Below, one piece after another: positions 1 through 9,018 of a stretch of DNA of 64,000 nucleotides. The stretch spans positions 434,001-498,000 of the forward strand of contig NZ_JACTGR010000001.1 of assembly GCF_014489075.1 (NCBI RefSeq). Direction: 5' to 3'. The translations under genes and the position numbers were made by a program. Origin of the DNA: Sphingomonas sp. JC676. Lineage in GTDB: Bacteria > Pseudomonadota > Alphaproteobacteria > Sphingomonadales > Sphingomonadaceae. The notes beneath the pieces were generated by a model. That model did not search any database, had not been told where the DNA came from, and saw only the letters and a list, made by a program, of their open reading frames with translations. Numbering within the stretch: position 1 is the stretch's first letter; each line of letters starts with the position of its first letter.

Positions 1-1135
1 TCGCAGTGGCCAGGGGGCCGCCAAAGAGCTCGACCACGCTCTGTGGCGCCTCGTCGCCGAAGAAGCGCGTCAGATTCCGCGCGGATTCGAGGGCGGTTTC
101 GGTGCTTCGCGGGAAGAGGCCGATCTCGAAAGCGCTAAGCGCTGCTTCGACGTCGTCGGGGTTGGTCAGAAGCGCTTGAGCGAGCTCGGCACCGTCATAC
201 ATTGCAAGGTTGGCACCTTCGCCGGCGAACGGAGACATCAGGTGCGCGGCATCGCCGAGCAGAGTGAGTCCCGATACCCTGTCCCACCGAAATCCGATCG
301 GTAGCGCGTAGATCGGGCGAAGCACGGGTTCGATCTCGCTCGCCGTAATGAAATTCGTCAGTTCGGGCGCCCATCCTTCGAACTGCTCGGCGATCCGGCG
401 GAGACCGGCCGAGGGGTCGCTGAAGTCGATCGAAGCGATCCAGGCTTCAGATTTGTTCAAGGCCACGTAGCCCCGCAGCGTACCGTCCGCGTAGCGATGC
501 ACGAGGATGCCCTTGCCTGGCGCGACGGCCATGAGCGTCCCGCTACCGATCGCTTTGGCGCTCGCCTCGTGGCGAGTGTCGCCGTCAAAGATGCATATCT
601 CGACGAAGCAGGTGCCGACGTATTCGGGTTTCGAGGACGACAGGAGCGGGCGGACCTTTGACCATGCGCCATCGGCGCCGACGATCACGTGGGAGGTGAC
701 CATGGTGCCGTTGGCGAAGGCGATCCGGTATCCTGCGTCCCTTGCCGCTTCGATCGACATGACCTTGTGATCCCATCGAATCGCTTCAGCGGGGATCGAA
801 CCGATGAGCAGCCGCCGCAGATCTCCTCGATCAACTTCGGGTCGCTCGCCAGTGTGGCTGCCCGGCTTGTCGAACAGCACGTTTCCGCCCCGATCGACAA
901 CGCGCTTCGCATCCTCGCCGGGCCGGACGATCTTCAGGAAGGGCTCGAATAGCCCTGCGGCCTTGAGGGCGATCTGACCATTGTGCTCATGGATGTCGAG
1001 CAGGCCGCCCTGCGCTCTCTCGTCCGCTGACGCCTCCGCCTCGTAGATGGTCGCCTCTACACCGTGGCGATGGAGGACGCGGGCCAGCGTGAGGCCACCG
1101 AGTCCAGCGCCAATGATAGTAATCGGATTCCGCAT
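1..1135 (-). CDS. FAD-dependent monooxygenase, TetX-like (3' end outside window)
   Basis: Class A flavoprotein monooxygenase that would use FAD and NAD(P)H to hydroxylate a small, probably aromatic, substrate in the cytoplasm. Read from the ATG at 1135, the N-terminus carries the Rossmann FAD fingerprint GAGLGG (from about residue 9). A mid-protein GADGAW segment and a C-terminal [16 protein letters not shown] motif bind FAD; the latter is typical of TetX and related hydroxylases. At least 378 codons are open to the window edge, close to the usual 380-400, so little is missing. A palindromic operator lies about 56 bases upstream. Family membership is clear. The substrate is unknown, and tetracycline inactivation should not be assumed. 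Confidence 0.85.
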   Translation of the reverse strand, partial: MRNPITIIGAGLGGLTLARVLHRHGVEATIYEAEASADERAQGGLLDIHEHNGQIALKAAGLFEPFLKIVRPGEDAKRVVDRGGNVLFDKPGSHTGERPEVDRGDLRRLLIGSIPAEAIRWDHKVMSIEAARDAGYRIAFANGTMVTSHVIVGADGAWSKVRPLLSSSKPEYVGTCFVEICIFDGDTRHEASAKAIGSGTLMAVAPGKGILVHRYADGTLRGYVALNKSEAWIASIDFSDPSAGLRRIAEQFEGWAPELTNFITASEIEPVLRPIYALPIGFRWDRVSGLTLLGDAAHLMSPFAGEGANLAMYDGAELAQALLTNPDDVEAALSAFEIGLFPRSTETALESARNLTRFFGDEAPQSVVELFGGPLATA

Positions 1136-1190
1136 GTTCGCGCTCCTGTTGGCGTCGTCAGCGCCCAGGGGCGATGCAAGCCGCCATTGG

Positions 1191-1206
1191 CCTGACAAGT
1201 GTCAGG
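1191..1206. promoter_or_regulatory. Palindromic operator, TetR-type
   Basis: CCTGACA-AG-TGTCAGG is an inverted repeat with 7-base perfect arms and a 2-base centre. It sits 56-71 bases upstream of the FAD monooxygenase start, where a repressor would block the promoter. TGACA/TGTCA half-sites are common for TetR-family repressors, but no TetR gene is visible here, so the regulator is unidentified. Confidence 0.5.
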
Positions 1207-1360
1207 CGGTTACTTTCGGAGACGCTGGCCGAACCGCGCGAAGCGCGATTGACGTGTATTCGACGGGCTGCCGGACAAGATATCGAGGTCTGGCCGTCGT
1301 TTTTCGCGACAGGCGGTGGATAAGCTTCTCTCGAGGGCGAAGCAAGGCAGACAATCGGGT

Positions 1361-1650
1361 TCAGGCGGTGGTCGATGCGATCGCCTCGATATCTTCGCGG
1401 TGGGCCACGCCGCGCCTCTCAGGATCCTGACCGTCAGCGCCGCCTGGTATGCCGCGCACCGGCCGCCGGTTGAGCGCGGCGCGTCCTGCCGAAAGCTCCT
1501 GTGCAACTTCCGCGACGCGGCGCCCGAGGAACTCCGCGGTGCGGATGTCCGAAAATGGCGGAGCGACCTCGCCACCCTGGTCCATCTCGGCCTGGCCGGC
1601 CATGCGGAGTGTGTAGCTGTCGCGATTCGGGATGTCCTCGCGTTCCGGTC
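1361..1650 (-). pseudogene. Possible C-terminal remnant of a flavodoxin/NADPH:FMN reductase-like gene
   Basis: Directly downstream of the SDR stop, an open minus frame reads as natural protein (for example RMAGQAEMDQGGEVAPP and TAEFLGRRVAEVAQEL) and ends at a stop at 1361. It has no start codon or ribosome site of its own; the frame simply runs in from inside the SDR gene in another phase. The helix ending GRRVAEVAQ resembles the C-terminus of flavodoxin-fold NADPH-dependent reductases. The best reading is a gene end left after a deletion joined it to the SDR. The family guess is from memory of the pattern and is weak. Confidence 0.3.
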
Positions 1651-1652
1651 GC

Positions 1653-2390
1653 TCAACCCTGCACAGCGGGACGGACGACGATATCGCCGACGTCCACATC
1701 GTCCGGCTGCTCGATCGCAAAGGCCATCGCCCGTGCGACTGCTTCAGGCTCCAGTGCGATCTCGTCCATGCGCTGCTGGATTTGCGCCTTGACCGCTGGG
1801 TCGGTCATGGAATCGGCAAAGCTGGTCCCGACGAATCCGGGCGAGATGCCGGTCACGCGATACTTGCCTTCGGATTCGATACGCAGTCCCTCGCCTAGGG
1901 TGCGCACCGCGTTTTTGGTCGCGGCATACACGCCCATCGACGGGCTCATTTGGATACCGGCGGTTGAGATCGTGTTCACAAAGTGCCCAAAGCCCTGTCG
2001 GCGGAAAATGGGCAGCGCGGCCGCAATCCCGTACAGCAGACCCTTGACGTTGACATCGATCATCGCTTCCCAGTCGCCGACGCGCAGCTCCTCGAATTTT
2101 GAAATTGGGCCGATTCCGGCGTTGCTGATGAGAACGTCGAGCTTGCCATAGCGATCGGACGCCAAGCGGCAGAGCGAGGCCATATCGTCACGGTTCGATA
2201 CGTCGGTCAGTTGGCAAGCCGCTTCGCCTCCCGACGTTCGGATTTCGAGCGCGACCGTTTCCAATGCGTCGGCTCGTCGCGCGCCGAGCACGACCTTTGC
2301 GCCACGCTCCGCCAGCAAGCGCGCCGCCGCGCGGCCGATACCGCTGCTTGCGCCGGTTATCACGATTACCTTGCCGTCTATTCCTGCCAA
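1653..2390 (-). CDS. SDR family NAD(P)-dependent oxidoreductase
   Basis: Classical short-chain dehydrogenase/reductase of 245 residues, expected to interconvert an alcohol and a ketone with NAD(P)H in the cytoplasm. The cofactor motif GASSGIG (residues 13-19), the SNAG motif, a catalytic serine (STAG) and the YAATK tyrosine/lysine pair are all present. The ending suits the usual 240-250 residues. The start is TTG at 2390, chosen because GGAGG lies 7 bases upstream and no ATG fits. It lies on the same strand as the monooxygenase downstream, separated by the remnant region. The substrate cannot be inferred. Confidence 0.85.
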   Translation of the reverse strand: MAGIDGKVIVITGASSGIGRAAARLLAERGAKVVLGARRADALETVALEIRTSGGEAACQLTDVSNRDDMASLCRLASDRYGKLDVLISNAGIGPISKFEELRVGDWEAMIDVNVKGLLYGIAAALPIFRRQGFGHFVNTISTAGIQMSPSMGVYAATKNAVRTLGEGLRIESEGKYRVTGISPGFVGTSFADSMTDPAVKAQIQQRMDEIALEPEAVARAMAFAIEQPDDVDVGDIVVRPAVQG

Positions 2391-2699
2391 TTTTCAGCCT
2401 CCTCGCAACAGGGCGCAATTGACCAAATCCGGAGAAATCGTACGGATCACACCTCGTTAACGCGGCAACTGCCCGATCCGCTCCCAGACCCTCATCCACC
2501 AGCCTCAGGCAGGCGATGTGCGCATCATAGAGCTTGTCGACTCGCCGTGGCCCCACAGCCGCTACTGCCGCAAGGCGGACGGTGAACGTTACAGTCTCGC
2601 GCGAATGTAAAATCCAATCGCCTCGACGCGTGAGATGCCTTCCAGATATGGCCGGCGAGGTTCCGGGGAGCCCGCTCCGGCCATCGGCAGGCTATCCGG
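2391..2699. other. Intergenic, no gene recognised
   Basis: About 310 bases between the YbaN gene and the SDR, both on the minus strand. It contains the GGAGG ribosome site of the SDR. A minus-strand frame (about 2400-2600) stays open with plausible protein composition (LYDAHIACLRLVDEGLGADR) but runs into the SDR in another phase and matches no family I recognise. No terminator or repeat was seen. Confidence 0.4.
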
Positions 2700-3125
2700 T
2701 CAGTGCTGTCGTGGAACGGGCCTACTCACGACGAACGCCGCGCAGGCGACCAACAGACCGGCGACGGTCAGATCGAGCGCGAGGCCGGGGCGGACGGTCC
2801 ACCAGAAGATCGCATAGCCGAGCATCATGCCCGCACAGGCCAGATACTTCGCTTTCCGCGAAATGGCGCCACCCGCGCGCCATGCGCGCAGTGCCGAGCC
2901 GAAGCGTGGGTGTTCGAGGAGCCGGGCCTCGAGCCTCGGCGAGGAGCGCGCGAAGCAGCCGGCCGCCAGGATCAGGAAGATCGTCGTCGGCATCAACGGC
3001 AGGAAGGCGCCGATGATGCCGAGCGAAACCAGGATCCAGCCTAGGGCGAGCCACAGCGCCCGGGACGCCCTGCTGCCGCTCCGTCGGTGTATTGGTTCTG
3101 GCGGAGTTGTCATTACGGGCTTCAT
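2700..3125 (-). CDS. YbaN family (DUF454) inner-membrane protein
   Basis: Small inner-membrane protein of 141 residues from the YbaN/DUF454 family, whose function is unknown. The family signature is visible: a first hydrophobic segment (LGWILVSLGIIGAFLPLMP) running into PTTIFLILAAGCFARSSPR, then a polar stretch with HPRFG and two further hydrophobic segments at the C-terminus. The start is uncertain: ATG at 3125 or ATG at 3113, neither with a strong ribosome site. The gene stands alone, divergent from the TonB receptor, with about 200 bases of shared upstream region. Confidence 0.85.
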   Translation of the reverse strand: MKPVMTTPPEPIHRRSGSRASRALWLALGWILVSLGIIGAFLPLMPTTIFLILAAGCFARSSPRLEARLLEHPRFGSALRAWRAGGAISRKAKYLACAGMMLGYAIFWWTVRPGLALDLTVAGLLVACAAFVVSRPVPRQH

Positions 3126-3328
3126 TACCAGGGACCAGGACCCGGGGTCTTAATTCGACCAGGCGGCTGGGAAGGCCCCTTACCCATTTCCAACCACCCA
3201 CGGCGAGGCTTCGCGTTCGCGCATCCGGAATTCGGTTGCGACCCTTTCGTGACATTTTTTTGGCGGGATCGCGATTCCCCTGCGTCTCACAAAGCGGAAC
3301 CGCAATGGACGCGGCAGGGAGGGTCTAC

Positions 3329-6300
3329 ATGCAGAACAGGGGGCATTTCTCGATCTATGGCTGCAGTACTGCGGTCGCGACGGCGCTATGGCTAGCGGCC
3401 ACGCCTGCAGCGGCGGCCCAGCAGACTCGGAATTTCAACATCGCCGCCGGCGATCTCGGAAACGCCCTCAATGCCTTTGCACGGCAGGCGAACCAGGAGA
3501 TAATCTTCTCAAGCGCCTTGGTCGCCGGCAAACGGACCAAGGGGATCCACGGCAGCCTGGCGCCCTATGCCGCGTTGCAAGTACTGCTCGAGGGAACGGG
3601 GCTACGCGCCGATGGCGGCAGCGTGCTCACACTGCGCATGGCGACGGAGTCCAAGGTGACTCCCCCGCGGCGCCAGCCCGTAAACTACGATAGCGTCTCG
3701 CCCGCCGCGACCCGCGCGGTTCCCGGTCAGGATCGTACCGGCACCCCCGATCCGGACAACGCTGCCGAGCCGCAGGAAAGCGCCTCGCCAGCGAACGAGG
3801 AACTCGTCGTCACCGGCTCGCGCATCGTCCGCAACGGAAATGATGCACCGACTCCCACTACGGTCCTCAGCGCCGAGGAAATTGCGGAGCGCAACCCGAC
3901 CAACATCGCCGACTATGTCAACCAGCTGCCCTCGATGGGAACCGGCAACACACCGCGCACGACGACCCTGTTCGCCAATGCCACCGGCGGCGCGAACCAG
4001 CTCAGCGCCCGCGATCTCGGCGTCACGCGCACGCTCGTGCTGCTCGACGGCCGCCGCGTCGTCGGCTCCGGCATGTCGCCCGCGGTCGACATCAACATGC
4101 TGCCGCAGAATCTCGTGCAGCGCGTCGATGTCGTGACCGGCGGTGCCTCGGCCGCCTATGGCTCGGATGCGGTCGCCGGTGTCGTCAACTTCATTCTCGA
4201 CACCAAGTTCACGGGCCTGAAGGGCGGCTTCAACTTCAGCCAGACCGACTATTCCGACGGCAGGGTCGTCACGGGCGACCTGGCCTGGGGTGCGAAGTTC
4301 GGGGGCGGCCGCGGCCATGTCCTGTTGAGCGGCACCTATTACAAGGGAGACCGGATCGACTTTTACAAGCATACGCGCGACTGGTTCGAGCCAGGCCTTC
4401 GCCTGCTGAACAATCCAGACTGGACCGCGACCAACGGCCAGCCCGGCACGATCGTGCGCACCGATGCTGGCTATAACAGCACGCCGGGCGGCGTTATCGC
4501 ATCGGGGCCGCTGAAGGGGATATCGTTCGGTCCAGGCGGATCGATTGGCACCTTCACCTACGGGCCGATCCAGCAGGGCCAAGTGCAGGCCGGCGGCACG
4601 ATCGAGTCGATGCCCATCCGCGGCGCGCTGATGCCCGACGACGAGCATTGGAGCATCTACGGCCGGGTCAGCTACGAGCTCACCGACGATATCAACGCGA
4701 TCGTCGAAGGCAGCTATGCCGGGAACGACACCATCAACTGGTCAGCGGTCTACAACCGCCAGGGCGCGACCAATCTCGTCATCAACCGGGATAACCCGTT
4801 TATCCCCGTGACCGTGCAACAGGCGATGGACACAGCGCACGTCACGTCGTTCCAGATGAGCCGCCTGTTCTACGACATGATCAACGAGCCGGGCACGCAT
4901 ATCGGCGAGGCGGGGTATAACCGGCGCCAGGACCGTATCCTGCTGGCGCTGGAAGGCAGCTTCCTCGGCAGCGGCCGTTGGCGCGCCTATTACCAGCGCG
5001 GCCACAGCAAGGTGTGGTACACCCGCGACAACAACATCATCCTCAGCCGCTTCAACCAGGCCATCGACGTGACCGGCAATCCGGCGGCCGGCGGCGTGGC
5101 AGGGGTGGCGGTGGGAGCGCCGGTCTGCCGGTCGACGCTCACCAATCCAACCAACGGCTGCGTGCCGATGAACGTGTTCGGCGAAGGATCGCTGGGCGCC
5201 GCCTCGGTCGCCTGGGTCACGGGCGCCTCCGAGGGACTGCGGACGCGCCAGGATCTCGATTTCTATCAGGACGTCTGGTCGATCGACGCCCAGTACAATC
5301 CCTTCTCGACCTGGGCCGGACCGGTCTCGATCGCTGCGGGCTTCGAGTATCGCAAGGAGTCCTTCTCCGCGACCGCCGACGCGCTTTCCCTGGCCTCACA
5401 GTGGAACGTGGGCAACTTCAAGGGGGGCAGCAACGGATATAATGTGAAGGAGTTCTTCGGCGAGGTCCTGGTGCCGCTGCTGAAGGACTCGGTCGTGGCG
5501 AAGAATCTCGAGCTCAACGGCGCGGTCCGGCGGACCGACTATTCGACCAGCGGCGCGGTGACGACGTGGAAGGCGGGCATCGGCTGGGAAGTCTTTGACG
5601 GTCTGCGCCTCCGGGGCACCCGCTCGCGCGACATCCGCGCACCAAACCTCAATGACCTGTTCGCGCCCTCCAGCCAGTTCGTGAACGCCTATCTCGATCG
5701 CACCCAGCCGGGCAGCCCGCAGGTGCCCAACATCACCCTGAGCGGTGGCAATCCCAACCTGACCCCGGAAATCGCCGACACCTGGACGGCGGGCGGCGTC
5801 TATGCCCCCCGCTGGCTGCCCGGCTTCAGCTTCTCGGTCGACTGGTACAAAATCGACATCAAGGACGCGATCACCGCCGTCGGCGCCCAGCAGATCATCG
5901 ATATGTGCTATGGCTTCAACCGCCCGGTGAACCCGGCGGCCTGCAGTTCCATCGTGCTGGCGCCCGGGGCCACCAACCTGGTCAACGCCACCATCTATAC
6001 CAGCGGCATCAACGCGCAGAACGTGGCCGTGGAAGGCATCGACTATGAGGCGAGCTATCGCGCAAACCTCAGCGACATCTCGGGAAGCCTGCCGGGGGCG
6101 ATCAACCTGCGGGTGCTGGTCTCGCAGCGGCTGAAGGACGAGACCAACCTGCCGGGCGATTCGGCGCCGCCAACGCTGGGCACCTTCGCCAGTCTCAAAT
6201 GGCGCGGCCTGATGACCGCATCGTATGCCGTCGGCCCGAGCCGTACGACCCTGACGACGCGGTATCTGGGATCGGGCAAGATCACGAACCAGCCGGAGAC

Positions 6301-6538
6301 GAGCCGCACGGGCATTCCCGAAGCGTTCAACCATGTCGATCCGGTCTGGTATTTCGAGCTTGCCGAGAATTACGACATCAACGTCGGCGGCGAGAAGGTG
6401 ACCGTGTTCGGAGTGGTCGAGAATCTATTCGATCGCAAGCCCGAGCCGATCCCGAGCAGCGGCACCTCGTTCGGCACTTCGGCGCCTTATGATCTGCTCG
6501 GCCGGAGCTATCGTCTGGGGTTCCGCTTCAAGTTCTAG
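3329..6538 (+). CDS. TonB-dependent receptor with N-terminal STN signalling domain
   Basis: Outer-membrane active transporter of 1069 residues. After a signal peptide ending near AAAA-QQ comes an STN domain (about residues 35-105; NIAAGDLGNALNAFARQ), which contacts FecR anti-sigma factors in FecA-type signalling. Next are a TonB-box region (EELVVTGSR), a plug with LLDGRRVVGSG and ASAAYGSDAVAGVVNF, and a beta-barrel ending in aromatic FRFKF. The start at 3329 is chosen because GGAGGG lies 5 bases upstream; the frame is open further upstream without such a site. Facing it on the other strand are an M28 peptidase and a FecR/ECF sigma pair, which probably form its regulatory circuit. The ligand is unknown; this sphingomonad receptor type often takes oligosaccharides or peptides. 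Confidence 0.9.
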   Translation: MQNRGHFSIYGCSTAVATALWLAATPAAAAQQTRNFNIAAGDLGNALNAFARQANQEIIFSSALVAGKRTKGIHGSLAPYAALQVLLEGTGLRADGGSVLTLRMATESKVTPPRRQPVNYDSVSPAATRAVPGQDRTGTPDPDNAAEPQESASPANEELVVTGSRIVRNGNDAPTPTTVLSAEEIAERNPTNIADYVNQLPSMGTGNTPRTTTLFANATGGANQLSARDLGVTRTLVLLDGRRVVGSGMSPAVDINMLPQNLVQRVDVVTGGASAAYGSDAVAGVVNFILDTKFTGLKGGFNFSQTDYSDGRVVTGDLAWGAKFGGGRGHVLLSGTYYKGDRIDFYKHTRDWFEPGLRLLNNPDWTATNGQPGTIVRTDAGYNSTPGGVIASGPLKGISFGPGGSIGTFTYGPIQQGQVQAGGTIESMPIRGALMPDDEHWSIYGRVSYELTDDINAIVEGSYAGNDTINWSAVYNRQGATNLVINRDNPFIPVTVQQAMDTAHVTSFQMSRLFYDMINEPGTHIGEAGYNRRQDRILLALEGSFLGSGRWRAYYQRGHSKVWYTRDNNIILSRFNQAIDVTGNPAAGGVAGVAVGAPVCRSTLTNPTNGCVPMNVFGEGSLGAASVAWVTGASEGLRTRQDLDFYQDVWSIDAQYNPFSTWAGPVSIAAGFEYRKESFSATADALSLASQWNVGNFKGGSNGYNVKEFFGEVLVPLLKDSVVAKNLELNGAVRRTDYSTSGAVTTWKAGIGWEVFDGLRLRGTRSRDIRAPNLNDLFAPSSQFVNAYLDRTQPGSPQVPNITLSGGNPNLTPEIADTWTAGGVYAPRWLPGFSFSVDWYKIDIKDAITAVGAQQIIDMCYGFNRPVNPAACSSIVLAPGATNLVNATIYTSGINAQNVAVEGIDYEASYRANLSDISGSLPGAINLRVLVSQRLKDETNLPGDSAPPTLGTFASLKWRGLMTASYAVGPSRTTLTTRYLGSGKITNQPETSRTGIPEAFNHVDPVWYFELAENYDINVGGEKVTVFGVVENLFDRKPEPIPSSGTSFGTSAPYDLLGRSYRLGFRFKF

Positions 6539-6612
6539 ACGCGGCCAGGCTCCGCTCGCCATCCCGACATGGACCGGGATGGCGAGCGGCCGAAAAGATA
6601 CGATAAGCCGAC

Positions 6613-6657
6613 AAAAAGGGCCGCAACCCACGCCCAGGTTGCGGCCCCCCTTTTTTT
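6613..6657. terminator. Bidirectional intrinsic terminator
   Basis: An 11-base perfect stem (GGGCCGCAACC at 6618-6628 with GGTTGCGGCCC at 6637-6647) and an 8-base loop. It is followed by CCC and seven Ts on the plus strand and preceded by five As that give a T run on the minus strand. It lies between the convergent receptor and M28 peptidase and should stop both transcripts. Confidence 0.9.
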
Positions 6658-6679
6658 GTCAGTCGGTTCCCGCGCTGCG

Positions 6680-7990
6680 TCAGCGTGGAGCGCGCCTGGG
6701 CGCCCGGCCGCCGAAAGTCACCAGGCTTTCCGTGCCGTCCGCCGACAGAGCGGAGACACCGATGAACACATCATCGACGATCACGTCCTTCAGCACCGCT
6801 TCGCTGGCCGTGCCCGGCACGTCGCGGCTGTCGGTCCAGTCCTGCTTGTCGTTGCGGCGCCAGCGGACGCGATAGCCGGCCGCGCCGGGCACCGGCGCCC
6901 AGGTCACGGTCGTGTTCATTCCCAGCGCGCCGTTCAGGCTCACCTCCGCCGGCGCGGCAGGCGCGGCCGCGAGCCGTGCGATCGTGGCCGCGTTGATCGC
7001 GGTCACCTTGGCGAGATAGGGAAAGTCCATCTTGTCGACGGTGTCGCCATATTCGATGCCGTTCTCGGTGCGCAGATCCTGATGCTGCTGGTTGTAGTTC
7101 TCGATCGCGACCGAGAAGCGCACCGCGGGATAGCCGAGCTTCAGGAACGGCTCATGGTCGCCGCCGCGGCCGAACCGGTCGTTGCGGCGATCGACGAACA
7201 CGTCCAGCCCGCCCGGGATGCCGGTTGCGACATGGTCGATCGCCTTGGCCAGGGCGCGGCTCGGGCCGTCATCTTCTCCGCCATTCACGCGGCGCGCCAG
7301 TTGCGCGGGCAGGTCCTCCGACGCGCGGATGCCTTCGGAGAAGACGCGCACCCGATCGGCCACGCGCTGGCCGTTCTGGCCGAGCGTGTTGCCCACGATA
7401 TCGTTGTTGAGCACGGCCGCGACCTGCCAGCCGCGTTCCTTGGCGGTGTCGGCCAAGAGCTGCCCGCCGAACAGGCCCTGCTCCTCGCCCGACAGCGCGG
7501 CGTAGATGATCGTGGCCTTGAATTTCTTCTTGGACAGAAGTCGCGCCGCTTCGAGCACCAGGGCCACGCCCGAGGCATCGTCGTTCGCCCCGGGGGCGTC
7601 CCTGGTGCTGTCCATCACATTGGTGACGCGGCTGTCGATATGACCCTGGACGATCACGACGCGGTTTGGATCGCTGCCGGGCTGGACGGCGAGGACGTCG
7701 ACCACGTTGACGCCACCCGGCGCACGCTCGCCCGTGAAGATGCGCTCGACCGTCGAGACCTGGAGGCAGCCGCCGCACCGCGCACTCGTGCGCTTCATCT
7801 CGTCCGCGAACCAGCGCCGTGCCGCGCCGATGCCCCGCGTCGGATTGTTCGGGTCGGACAGGGTGTGCCGCGTGCCGAAGCTGACCAGCTTTTCGACATC
7901 GGCCTTGAGCCGGGCGGGATCGGGTTTGTCCTGGGCGGAGGCGGCGGCGGGCAGCAGAACGGCTGCGAGGGCGAGAGACTGGAGTCGCAT
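6680..7990 (-). CDS. Secreted M28 family zinc metallopeptidase
   Basis: Exported aminopeptidase-type enzyme of 436 residues. A signal peptide ends at about residue 19 (AAASA-QD). M28 co-catalytic zinc ligands are visible: H117 and nearby D119 (GHIDS), D137/D138 in GANDDASG, the SGEEQG glutamates at 169-170, D197 in NND, and a late histidine in YNQQHQD. The last ~90 residues (TVTWAPVPGAAGYRVRW) look like a fibronectin type III or similar accessory domain. AAGGGGA precedes the ATG. It follows FecR after a 14-base gap on the same strand, so it is probably in the sigma-FecR operon. It may release peptides or amino acids for the nearby TonB receptor, which is inference. Confidence 0.9.
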   Translation of the reverse strand: MRLQSLALAAVLLPAAASAQDKPDPARLKADVEKLVSFGTRHTLSDPNNPTRGIGAARRWFADEMKRTSARCGGCLQVSTVERIFTGERAPGGVNVVDVLAVQPGSDPNRVVIVQGHIDSRVTNVMDSTRDAPGANDDASGVALVLEAARLLSKKKFKATIIYAALSGEEQGLFGGQLLADTAKERGWQVAAVLNNDIVGNTLGQNGQRVADRVRVFSEGIRASEDLPAQLARRVNGGEDDGPSRALAKAIDHVATGIPGGLDVFVDRRNDRFGRGGDHEPFLKLGYPAVRFSVAIENYNQQHQDLRTENGIEYGDTVDKMDFPYLAKVTAINAATIARLAAAPAAPAEVSLNGALGMNTTVTWAPVPGAAGYRVRWRRNDKQDWTDSRDVPGTASEAVLKDVIVDDVFIGVSALSADGTESLVTFGGRAPRRAPR

Positions 7991-8004
7991 TGTTTCCCCT
8001 TTGG

Positions 8005-9018
8005 CTATTCGGCGGCCGGGTCTGGTCGCCTGGAGATGATTAGCTGGCCATTCCCGTCGCTATGCACGTCCACCGGCAAGGTGACCTGGAGCGCCTCGAG
8101 GAAACCCGCCTGGTTGCTCGTGCGGAACATCCCGTTGATCCGCAGGTCCGCCACCGCAGGATCGACAACGATCTTCAGGCGCGAATATTCGTTCATCTCG
8201 ACGACGGCGCTGCTCAACGGTTCATTCTCGAAAAAGACCTGCCCGTCGGCCCAGCTGATTGCTTTCTCAGAATCGATGGTTCGCAGTTCGGGCGAAATCG
8301 CTCCCAGGGCCTCGACCAGCTGCTGGTGCGGCTTCATGATCTGCTCCGCCAAACCGGGGCGATAGCCAACCGGGCGGACCGCCACCGTGCCCTCCGCGAG
8401 CGTGACACGCAGCTCCTTGGCAGAGAGGCGGACATCGAACACCGTGCCGAGCGCCGTGATCGTCCGGTCGCCCGCCTTGACGACGAAGGGCCGCGTCCGG
8501 TCCTTGGCGACCTGGAACAGCGCACGGCCGGCAAGCAGGGTAATGTCGCGGCGCGCCTTGCCTAAAAGGACCGAAACTCGCGTGGCAGCATCCAGAGTTA
8601 TCACCGAGCCGTCCGCCAGTGTGACCTTGGTGCGTTCGTCTGGCGACGTCGCGTAAATCGTGCCGCCCTGCTTTTTCGCCGAGATCTCGGTGCGGCCGTC
8701 GGTCTCCACTCCGAGGACGACCATCACGGCAAGGACAATGGCTGCCGCGATCGCCGCGAAGATACTGCGCCGGCGGCGCCGGCTTTCCTCGACGCCGCCG
8801 CGCGCCTCATCGCGCAGCGCGCTCAGCTCGGGCAGCGCCGAACCGGCCCGCAAGGCGAACAGCATCGCCTGCAGCCGATCATGGGTTTCCTGGTGGAGTG
8901 GCGCCTCGCGCAGCCAGAGCTGGTGCTCCCGCCGATCCCTGAAGGTGGACTTGGCGCCGCGCAGGCGCGCGTCCCAACCCGCCGCTTCATCCTCGGTCCT
9001 GTCGAGACACTTGCTCAT
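8005..9018 (-). CDS. FecR family anti-sigma regulator
   Basis: Inner-membrane anti-sigma factor of 337 residues that would hold the adjacent ECF sigma factor and receive the signal from a TonB receptor. It has a cytoplasmic N-terminal domain of about 80 residues, a basic stretch (RRRRR) and one transmembrane helix (about 84-103). The periplasmic FecR domain follows (TLADGSVITLDAATRVSV, ALGTVFDVR, VTLAEGTVAV), then a C-terminal secretin/TonB-like short domain (LINGMF-like RINGMFRTS). Its ATG overlaps the sigma stop by 4 bases, showing translational coupling. The STN-bearing receptor at 3329-6538 is its most likely partner. Confidence 0.9.
   Translation of the reverse strand: MSKCLDRTEDEAAGWDARLRGAKSTFRDRREHQLWLREAPLHQETHDRLQAMLFALRAGSALPELSALRDEARGGVEESRRRRRSIFAAIAAAIVLAVMVVLGVETDGRTEISAKKQGGTIYATSPDERTKVTLADGSVITLDAATRVSVLLGKARRDITLLAGRALFQVAKDRTRPFVVKAGDRTITALGTVFDVRLSAKELRVTLAEGTVAVRPVGYRPGLAEQIMKPHQQLVEALGAISPELRTIDSEKAISWADGQVFFENEPLSSAVVEMNEYSRLKIVVDPAVADLRINGMFRTSNQAGFLEALQVTLPVDVHSDGNGQLIISRRPDPAAE

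Noticed and set aside
1047..1792. Plus-strand frames as a divergent TetR regulator for the palindromic operator
   Set aside because: No helix-turn-helix pattern or ribosome site could be read in any plus frame; they look like shadows.
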